This document shows, piece by piece, positions 6,800-13,569 of a DNA stretch of 41,133 nt. The notes beneath the pieces are model-generated. The model did no database searches, had not been told where the DNA came from, and saw only the letters and a program-made list of their open reading frames with translations. The position numbers were made by a program, and so were the translations under genes. The stretch's first letter is position 1. Every line of letters begins with the position of its first letter. Source of the stretch: Butyrivibrio sp. (lineage in GTDB: Bacteria > Bacillota_A > Clostridia > Lachnospirales > Lachnospiraceae); the NCBI GenBank assembly GCA_024690635.1, contig JAILOW010000032.1:1-41133 (forward strand), given 5' to 3'.

Positions 6800-9082
6800 A
6801 TGGCGCCAAAATTCGATGACGGAAAAATAGAAGCCATAAAAGAGTTCCAGTCCCCTGATATCTTATATGAGGGGCTTATTCAGAGAGTCTGTAAATATCA
6901 CCCTTCGGATGATATTTCACTTATTGAAAAAGCCTACAATCAGGCAGCTGAAGCTCATAAAGACCAGCTTCGCAAATCCGGGGAACCTTATATCATTCAT
7001 CCCCTTTGCGTGGCTATCATTCTTGCCGATCTGGAAATGGATAAAGAGACCATAGCGGCAGGGCTTCTTCATGATGTTGTTGAAGATACAATTTGCACCA
7101 AAGAAGAAATAGAAGAGTGCTTTGGCTCGGACGTTGCGCTCCTTGTTGACGGCGTTACCAAACTGACAGCGCTGCAGCTGACCACCGATCCTGCCAACAA
7201 GACTCAGGAACAGCTTGATATGCAGGCTCAGAACCTGCGTAAGATGTTCCTTGCAATGGCCAAGGATATAAGGGTCATTCTTATAAAGCTTGCGGACAGA
7301 CTGCACAACATGCGTACTCTCGGGCATATGCCCCCTGAGAAACAGCAGAGGATAGCTCAGGAGACTCTTGATATCTATTCACCCATTGCCGGAAGGCTTG
7401 GTATCAGCAGGATCAAGGTTGAGCTGGATGATCTTTCATTAAAATATCTTAAGCCCGATGTTTACTACGATCTGGTGGAAAAAGTTGCTGCCAGAAAGAG
7501 TGAGCGCGTCAGATATGTGGAAGAGATCTGTGAAAATGTCCGCAAACATATAGAAGCTGCAGGCATTAAGGGCGAAGTAAACGGAAGAGTAAAGCATTTC
7601 TTCAGTATCTATAAAAAGATGCACAACCAGAGCAAGACTCTGGACCAGATATACGATCTTTTTGCCATTCGTATCATAGTTGATACTGTAAAAGACTGTT
7701 ACGCAGTGCTTGGCGTTATCCATGAGCTGTACAAGCCTATACCGGGCAGATTCAAGGACTATATAGCCATGCCCAAGCCCAATATGTATCAGTCTCTTCA
7801 TACTACGCTTATCGGTCAGACCGGTCAGCCCTTTGAAATACAGATCAGAACCTACGATATGCACAGAGCTGCTGAATACGGTATCGCAGCCCACTGGAAA
7901 TACAAAGAGGCTTCCGACGGCAAAAAGGCTGAGAACGGAGAAGAGGAGAAGCTTATCTGGCTCAGACAGATCCTTGAATGGCAACAGGATCTTTCCGATA
8001 ACCAGGAGTTTATGAACCTCTTAAAGAGCGATCTTAATCTCTTTTCAGAGGATGTTTACTGCTTTACTCCTACAGGTGAAGTTAAGAACCTTCAGGCTGG
8101 ATCTACGCCCATCGATTTTGCGTACAGTATTCACAGTGCTGTGGGCAACAAGATGATCGGTGCCAAGGTAAACGGTAAGCTTGTTCCCATCGATTACAAG
8201 ATTCAAAACGGTGACAGAATTGAAGTTATCACCAGCCAGAATTCCAAGGGACCCAGCAGAGACTGGCTTTCGATCTGTAAATCCACATCCACGAAAAACA
8301 AGATCAATCAGTGGTTCCGCCACGAACTCAAGGAAGAGAACATCACCAAGGGTAAGGAACTTCTTATTGAGTATTGCAAGAGCAAAGGTATGGACTACTT
8401 TTCGGTTGCAAAGCCCGAGTATCAGGCTATCGTAACCAAAAAGTACGGCTTCCACGACTGGGATGCGGTGCTTGCAGCTGTTGGACACGGCGGTCTCAAG
8501 GAAGGTCAGATCATAAATAAGATAATGGAACTTGGTGACAAGGACCACAAGCGCAATATCACTGATGAAGAGGTACTTGCAGCTGTGGCTGAGTCCAATG
8601 TCACACCTCAGATCTCCGGTAGTGACAATGCCATTATCGTAAAAGGCGTTCATGACGTTGCTGTTCGTTTTTCAAAATGCTGTAATCCTGTTCCCGGTGA
8701 TGATATCTGTGGATTTGTCACAAGGGGAAGAGGTGTTTCCATACACAGAAGAGACTGCATTAACGTAGTTAAAATGCAGGAAGAAGACAGAACCAGACTT
8801 ATTGAAGCCAGATGGCAGAGTGATTCTTCTACCGGCGGCGGAAAATATGCAGCTACCATCAAGATCTTTGCCAACAACAGAAGCGGACTTCTTGCAGATG
8901 TTTCAAGGGCTCTTACGGAAAAGGGTATCGATATCCTCTCCATGAATACCAGAACCAGTAAGCAGGGACTTGCTACCATGGAAACTTCCTTCCAGGTAAG
9001 CTCCAGAGATCAGCTTCGTGAGATCGTTGACAAGATCAGACAGATTGACAGCGTTATTGATATTGAAAGGACTACGGGCTAA
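6800..9082 (+). CDS. rel: Bifunctional (p)ppGpp synthetase/hydrolase
   Basis: This 760-aa long RelA/SpoT homologue makes and degrades (p)ppGpp in the stringent response. The HD hydrolase domain (about 40-195) keeps IIHPLCVA, LLHDVVEDT and ADRLHNMRT, so hydrolase activity is expected. The synthetase domain contains GRFKDYIAMPKPNMYQSLHT near residue 316, with the RFKD form seen in bifunctional Rel enzymes. A TGS domain follows (about 419-480), then a Cys-containing region (FSKCCNPVPGDDICGFVTRGRGVSIHR) and a C-terminal ACT domain (about 685-760). Its stop overlaps the next gene by 1 nt as TAATG. In this phylum (p)ppGpp lowers GTP and thereby affects CodY, which is encoded 10 kb downstream. Confidence 0.97.
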   Translation: MAPKFDDGKIEAIKEFQSPDILYEGLIQRVCKYHPSDDISLIEKAYNQAAEAHKDQLRKSGEPYIIHPLCVAIILADLEMDKETIAAGLLHDVVEDTICTKEEIEECFGSDVALLVDGVTKLTALQLTTDPANKTQEQLDMQAQNLRKMFLAMAKDIRVILIKLADRLHNMRTLGHMPPEKQQRIAQETLDIYSPIAGRLGISRIKVELDDLSLKYLKPDVYYDLVEKVAARKSERVRYVEEICENVRKHIEAAGIKGEVNGRVKHFFSIYKKMHNQSKTLDQIYDLFAIRIIVDTVKDCYAVLGVIHELYKPIPGRFKDYIAMPKPNMYQSLHTTLIGQTGQPFEIQIRTYDMHRAAEYGIAAHWKYKEASDGKKAENGEEEKLIWLRQILEWQQDLSDNQEFMNLLKSDLNLFSEDVYCFTPTGEVKNLQAGSTPIDFAYSIHSAVGNKMIGAKVNGKLVPIDYKIQNGDRIEVITSQNSKGPSRDWLSICKSTSTKNKINQWFRHELKEENITKGKELLIEYCKSKGMDYFSVAKPEYQAIVTKKYGFHDWDAVLAAVGHGGLKEGQIINKIMELGDKDHKRNITDEEVLAAVAESNVTPQISGSDNAIIVKGVHDVAVRFSKCCNPVPGDDICGFVTRGRGVSIHRRDCINVVKMQEEDRTRLIEARWQSDSSTGGGKYAATIKIFANNRSGLLADVSRALTEKGIDILSMNTRTSKQGLATMETSFQVSSRDQLREIVDKIRQIDSVIDIERTTG

Positions 9083-9744
9083 TGGCAGAAGGCGGCATCA
9101 AAGTCGGAATGTTTACATTGGGGATTGTAGGAACCAACTGCTACTATCTGTTTAAAGAGGACCTTCAGGATTCTGAAGGCAAAAGACATGTGGTGCTCTT
9201 TGATCCTGCGGACAAGGGTAAGGCGATTTTCGATGCCCTTACAGAGAAAAACTTTGTTATCGACCTTATTCTTTTAACTCACGGTCATTTTGATCATATA
9301 GGCGGCTGTGCTGAGCTTTCTGAGCTTTCCGGTGCAAAGGTGGGAGCCTATGAAAAAGAGCAGGCTATCTGCAAAGACCCCTATCTTAATCTTTCCAATG
9401 ATTATGGAATGCACCTTGGTATCACTCCCGACATTCTTTATAACGACGGTGATGAGATAGAGGCTGCAGGTATCAGCATGAAGCTTATTGCTACTCCCGG
9501 ACATACATCAGGAAGCTGCTGCTATTACATCAGGGAGCAGGATATTCTGATATGCGGGGATACGCTGTTTGAGGAATCTGTCGGAAGAACTGATTTTCCC
9601 ACAAGCTCCACAAGCGAACTCATCAGATCTATAGAGGAAAAGCTTTTTGTGCTTCCGGATGAGACGGTATGCTATCCCGGACACGGCGAGCTTACAACCA
9701 TCGGTCATGAAAAGCAGTACAATCCTTTTGTGAGAGGTTTTTAA
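9082..9744 (+). CDS. MBL-fold metallo-hydrolase (glyoxalase II-like)
   Basis: This 220-aa protein has the metallo-beta-lactamase fold. The metal-binding motif THGHFDHIGG is complete, and further ligand segments are ATPGHTSGS, CGDTLFEESVGRTDF and YPGHGELTTIGHE. It resembles the small YcbL/glyoxalase II-like proteins found downstream of rel in many Firmicutes. The substrate is unknown from sequence; thioester hydrolysis is a possibility. The ATG overlaps the rel stop, so it is probably translationally coupled. No signal peptide is seen, so it should be cytoplasmic. Confidence 0.88.
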   Translation: MAEGGIKVGMFTLGIVGTNCYYLFKEDLQDSEGKRHVVLFDPADKGKAIFDALTEKNFVIDLILLTHGHFDHIGGCAELSELSGAKVGAYEKEQAICKDPYLNLSNDYGMHLGITPDILYNDGDEIEAAGISMKLIATPGHTSGSCCYYIREQDILICGDTLFEESVGRTDFPTSSTSELIRSIEEKLFVLPDETVCYPGHGELTTIGHEKQYNPFVRGF

Positions 9745-9764
9745 AGATTTTTATTTAGAAGATT

Positions 9765-11153
9765 ATGCAGATTATTTATATAAAAGAAGACAGATACCAA
9801 TATGATATTCACTCGCTCTACAAGGCTTTTTATCCCGAGGAGGAGATAAGAGTCATTGTAGGGGGGAGAGGTTCAAGACCGGATAAAGAAGGGGATATTT
9901 CAGATACAGATGAAATATCCTTTATTGATGTAGACAAAGATAAAAATGATCTTAAAAAGGGCATCTATAAAGAGCTTTCCGCAAAAACCGGAAAAGTGCT
10001 TCCCTGGGGAGATCTGACAGGTATAAGACCCACAAGAATAGCGATGAACCTTATCGATGAGGGAATGGATGATGAAAGCATCGCTTCCTACATGAAGGAT
10101 ACTTATCTTGTAAGCGATGAAAAGACGGATCTTGCCATCAGGATCGCAAGAAGAGAAAAGGACATTTTAAAGGATATCGACTATGAGAACGGCTACAGTC
10201 TTTATATAGGAATTCCTTTTTGCCCCACAAGGTGTCTTTACTGTTCCTTTACTGCTTATCCTATAGGCGCTTATTCAAACCTTGTGGATGATTACATTTC
10301 CTGTCTTGAAAAAGAGATAGATTATGTGGCTTCTGATTTTGCCGGAAGGCCCATAGATACCATCTATATAGGAGGGGGAACTCCCACAACGCTTCTACCT
10401 CATCAGATGGAAAGACTCCTTGACTATGTTCATACCAGGCTTGATACCTCAAGAGTAAAAGAGCTTACGGTGGAATCCGGAAGACCTGATTCCATTGACA
10501 GTGAAAAGCTTTCTGTTATGAAAAAGATGGGAGTTACCAGAATATCGGTAAATCCTCAGACAATGAATGATGAGACCTTAAAGATCATCGGCAGGATGCA
10601 TACGGTTTCTGAGTTTGTAGATTCCTATAAGCTTGCAAGGCAGGAAGGTTTTGACAATATCAATATGGACATAATCCTTGGACTTCCCGGAGAAACAGGG
10701 GTGCATGTACAAAAGACCATGGATGAGATCGTTAAGCTAAGGCCCGATGATCTGACTGTTCATTCCCTTGCTATAAAGAGGGGTTCCAGGCTTGCAGAAG
10801 TTTTAAGGGAAAAGAAGATAGATGTTTTGCAAAATACAGAAGAGATGATGAACATAGCTTCCGCAGGTGCAAAGCAGCTTGAGCTTGAGCCCTATTATCT
10901 TTACAGGCAAAAGAACATCAGCGGAAACTTTGAAAATACGGGTTATGCTAAAAAAGGAAAAGCCGGTATTTATAATATCCTCATAAATGAAGAGGTTCAG
11001 TCCATTGTTGCTCTTGGCACAGGTACTGTTACGAAGAGAGTGTTTGGAGGCGGCAGGATAGAGAGGTGCGACAACGTAAAAGATGTTGCTCTATATATGA
11101 AGGATATTGATGAAATGATAGAAAGAAAACGTATTCTTTTTGGATTAAATTGA
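9765..11153 (+). CDS. hemZ: HemZ-type radical SAM coproporphyrinogen dehydrogenase family protein
   Basis: This 462-aa radical SAM protein carries the cluster motif CPTRCLYCSF (Cys153, Cys157, Cys160), the motif YIGGGTPTTL and the downstream LGLPGETG, as in the HemN/HemW/HemZ group. An N-terminal part of about 140 residues before the radical SAM domain and the position after rel and the MBL gene fit HemZ. The family is annotated as oxygen-independent coproporphyrinogen III oxidase, but activity is poorly established in fermenters, so the substrate is uncertain. It starts 20 nt after the MBL gene with a weak AGAAG ribosome site. Confidence 0.85.
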   Translation: MQIIYIKEDRYQYDIHSLYKAFYPEEEIRVIVGGRGSRPDKEGDISDTDEISFIDVDKDKNDLKKGIYKELSAKTGKVLPWGDLTGIRPTRIAMNLIDEGMDDESIASYMKDTYLVSDEKTDLAIRIARREKDILKDIDYENGYSLYIGIPFCPTRCLYCSFTAYPIGAYSNLVDDYISCLEKEIDYVASDFAGRPIDTIYIGGGTPTTLLPHQMERLLDYVHTRLDTSRVKELTVESGRPDSIDSEKLSVMKKMGVTRISVNPQTMNDETLKIIGRMHTVSEFVDSYKLARQEGFDNINMDIILGLPGETGVHVQKTMDEIVKLRPDDLTVHSLAIKRGSRLAEVLREKKIDVLQNTEEMMNIASAGAKQLELEPYYLYRQKNISGNFENTGYAKKGKAGIYNILINEEVQSIVALGTGTVTKRVFGGGRIERCDNVKDVALYMKDIDEMIERKRILFGLN

Positions 11154-11234
11154 ATACAATTCTATTTGGAAACTCTAACAAATAAAACTAGTGCCACGAT
11201 TTGCATAATCAGCAAATTGTTGAATTGTATATTT

Positions 11235-11262
11235 TTGTGCAATATGCTATCATGGATATAAT
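11235..11262 (+). promoter_or_regulatory. Probable promoter of the DUF5692-like/hypBA cluster
   Basis: TTGTGC (11235-11240), a 16-nt spacer and a perfect TATAAT (11257-11262) lie 48 nt before the membrane-protein ATG. The 157-bp gap (11154-11310) also holds an imperfect hairpin ATTTGC/GCAAAT near 11200-11216. No riboswitch was recognised in it. Confidence 0.5.
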
Positions 11263-11310
11263 AAAAATGATACTGTCAACTATATTTACGGTATCAAAGG
11301 AGGATTTTTT

Positions 11311-12429
11311 ATGTTATTCCAACTGTATGGCGATCACGCATCAATGCAGCTTATCGGCTGGGTTCTCGTTTTCGTTGGACTTATTCTTATGAACGAGATC
11401 GGCCGCAGAACCAAGATCGGTGGAATGATAGTATTTGTTGCTATTCCCACTATCTTAACTGTTTACTTTATCCTTGCTCACATGGGCATGTTTGGCGGCA
11501 AGGAAAATCCCACCGTTGCTTTCATGGACGGATGGTTCCATTACTTCAAGCTTTATGCTGCTGATATCGGCTGCGTAGGCTTCATGATGATCAAGTACAA
11601 ATGGGGCATCGGTAAAGAGAAATGGTTCAAATGGTTCCCCTGGTTCATCGTTGCAGCAAACATCATGATCGCGAACGTTTACGATATGGAGTCTGCTCTT
11701 GCAGCATTTTCTATCACCGGCAAACTTTCAGGCGCATGGTGGGCATCCAATGAGGGTGTGTTCATCTACGGCGGATGGTGGAACGTAGTTAACGCTATTG
11801 CAGGTCTTATCAATATCTTCTGTATGACAGGCTGCGTACATCTTTATTCTTCAAAGGACAAGAACCATTCAGATATGCTCTGGCCCGATATGACTATCTG
11901 GTTCATCATTGCATATGATGTATGGAACTTTGAGTACACATACCTTAACCTTCCTACACATTCATGGTACTGCGGTGTAGCACTTCTTCTTGCTCCTACA
12001 TTTGCTAACGCATTCTGGAACAAGGGCGCATGGATCCAGAACCGTGCCAATACACTTGCAATCTGGTGCATGTGGGCTCAGGTTGTACCCGGATTCCAGC
12101 TTTCAAGCAGATTCGCAGCAGCTCTTCCTTCTGTTTACGGCGGAGCTACAGCTAACGGTATCACAACCATAGATCTTTATGAGAAGGCTATTGCTCTTTA
12201 CAATTCAGGAGCAGGTAAGTCCGCACAGGCAGGAGATATCATTTCCTCAATGGGTATCACTGCTGATCCCAGAATGCAGGGCTTTGTGGCAATCCTTGCT
12301 ATTGCCATCAACGTGATCTGCATGGCAGAAATAATAAAGAGATCTGTAAAACTTGGCAAGAATCCTTATGCTAACGAAGTATTCGGAGATACCAAGGACT
12401 TCCAGCTTGCAATGGAGCGTGCAGAATAA
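11311..12429 (+). CDS. Multi-pass membrane protein, DUF5692-like
   Basis: This 372-aa protein is strongly hydrophobic and Trp/Phe-rich, with about eight likely membrane segments. Examples are about 13-28, 37-57, a pair near 110-135, a group between 190 and 245, and a final one near 328-345. It resembles proteins I recall as DUF5692, an uncharacterised family, but the assignment is from memory. Charged loops carry motifs such as YDMESALAAF and WWASNEGVFIYGGWWN. AAAGGAGGA precedes the ATG. Its stop overlaps the hypB start as TAATG, so expression is coupled to a nickel chaperone. A nickel transporter or a membrane partner of a redox enzyme are both conceivable; neither is supported by a motif I can identify. 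Confidence 0.7.
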   Translation: MLFQLYGDHASMQLIGWVLVFVGLILMNEIGRRTKIGGMIVFVAIPTILTVYFILAHMGMFGGKENPTVAFMDGWFHYFKLYAADIGCVGFMMIKYKWGIGKEKWFKWFPWFIVAANIMIANVYDMESALAAFSITGKLSGAWWASNEGVFIYGGWWNVVNAIAGLINIFCMTGCVHLYSSKDKNHSDMLWPDMTIWFIIAYDVWNFEYTYLNLPTHSWYCGVALLLAPTFANAFWNKGAWIQNRANTLAIWCMWAQVVPGFQLSSRFAAALPSVYGGATANGITTIDLYEKAIALYNSGAGKSAQAGDIISSMGITADPRMQGFVAILAIAINVICMAEIIKRSVKLGKNPYANEVFGDTKDFQLAMERAE

Positions 12430-13097
12430 TGGATAATGTAAGAGTTATAGAAGTTAAGAGAAGTATTTTCGAGAGCAATGATAAAGATGCTGAAAAATTA
12501 AGACAGGAGCTCAAAGACAGTAAGACTTTTCTTTTGAACCTCATGTCTTCTCCGGGATCAGGAAAGACAACAACTCTTTCCAGAACCATTGAAATGTTAA
12601 AGGACAAATACAGGATCGGCGTTATGGAGGCTGATATCGATTCAGATGTTGATGCCAAGACCATTGCCGCTCTTGGAGTAAAGTCCATACAGCTTCACAC
12701 CGGCGGGATGTGTCATCTGGATGCCGATATGACAAGACAGGGCATAAGAGAGCTTGGCTGCGAGGATGTGGATTTTGCAATCCTTGAAAATGTAGGCAAT
12801 CTTGTATGCCCCGCGGAGTTTGATACGGGCAGTACAAAAAATGCCATGATATTGTCAGTTCCCGAGGGACATGACAAGCCACTTAAGTACCCTTTGATGT
12901 TTTCCATCTGTGATGTGGTTCTTATCAACAAGATAGATGTTATGCCGTATTTTGATTTTGACCTTGAAAAGTGTAAAGAGAACATTCTCTTTAGAAATCC
13001 CAAGGCAAAGATCATTCCCATTTGTGCAAAGACCGGCGAGGGAATGCAGGAATGGGCAGACTGGCTTTCAGAAAATATCGATAAGAGCATTAAATAA
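12429..13097 (+). CDS. hypB: Nickel incorporation GTPase HypB
   Basis: This 222-aa SIMIBI-class GTPase delivers nickel during [NiFe]-enzyme maturation. The P-loop SSPGSGKTT lies near residue 40. The switch region carries the metal-site Cys-His (GGMCHLDADM), and ENVGNLVCP and the base-recognition motif NKID follow. There is no N-terminal CxxCGC motif or histidine-rich stretch, so it is a short form without extra nickel storage. It overlaps the preceding membrane gene by 1 nt and is followed by hypA after 98 nt. HypC, D, E and F are not in the window. Confidence 0.95.
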   Translation: MDNVRVIEVKRSIFESNDKDAEKLRQELKDSKTFLLNLMSSPGSGKTTTLSRTIEMLKDKYRIGVMEADIDSDVDAKTIAALGVKSIQLHTGGMCHLDADMTRQGIRELGCEDVDFAILENVGNLVCPAEFDTGSTKNAMILSVPEGHDKPLKYPLMFSICDVVLINKIDVMPYFDFDLEKCKENILFRNPKAKIIPICAKTGEGMQEWADWLSENIDKSIK

Positions 13098-13118
13098 TCA
13101 GGCAGGAGACTGGAGATG

Positions 13119-13173
13119 CCGGGCGATAAACAAGGGGAGTTTATCTATTTCCTTATGTTTTCGCCCGGTTTTT
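13119..13173 (+). terminator. Nested hairpin with T tract between hypB and hypA (possible attenuator)
   Basis: The outer stem CCGGGCGA/TCGCCCGG (13119-13126, 13161-13168) is followed by TTTTT. An inner stem GATAAAC/GTTTATC (13125-13131, 13139-13145) shares GA and TC with it. An upstream GGCA...TGCC pair (13101-13104, 13117-13120) would compete with the outer stem. It has the form of an intrinsic terminator, yet lies inside an apparent operon, so it may reduce or control hypA transcription. Confidence 0.55.
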
Positions 13174-13195
13174 ATGACTACAGAAGGTAAAAATT

Positions 13196-13540
13196 ATGCA
13201 TGAATTAGGTGTTGTTTTTCGCATTATAGACGATCTTACGGAAGTAGGAAAAGAAAATGAGCTTGAAAAGATCCATTCTGTTACTCTGCAGCTGGGAGAG
13301 GTATCAGGCGTTGTGCCTTCGCTTCTTACGGATGCATGGAAATGGGCAGCTGACAGAACTGAGCTTATGAAGGGTTCGGAACTTATAATCGAGACTCTTC
13401 CTGCGGTTACTTTTTGCGAAGACTGTAAAAGCGAATATGAAACAGTGGCACATGGCAAGATATGCCCCAATTGCGGATCTGAACATACGTATCTCTTAAG
13501 GGGGAACGAGTTCATGATAAAAGAAATAGCGGCAACCTGA
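13196..13540 (+). CDS. hypA: Nickel metallochaperone HypA
   Basis: This 114-aa protein begins with MHE, whose His2 is the nickel ligand in the family. The zinc site is Cys74-x2-Cys77 and Cys90-x2-Cys93 (FCEDC, ICPNC). Length matches HypA. It partners HypB in nickel insertion into [NiFe] hydrogenase and, in some bacteria, urease. AGAAGG precedes the ATG at 13196, which is fixed by the conserved N-terminus. It is 29 nt upstream of the large iron-sulfur flavoprotein. Confidence 0.94.
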   Translation: MHELGVVFRIIDDLTEVGKENELEKIHSVTLQLGEVSGVVPSLLTDAWKWAADRTELMKGSELIIETLPAVTFCEDCKSEYETVAHGKICPNCGSEHTYLLRGNEFMIKEIAAT

Positions 13541-13569
13541 TTCTTGTTGATAAATGAGGAGAATTTTTT

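Noticed and set aside
11201..11392. Small + strand open frame upstream of and overlapping the DUF5692-like gene
   Set aside because: No ribosome site is seen; it runs through the promoter -10 and into another frame of the membrane gene.
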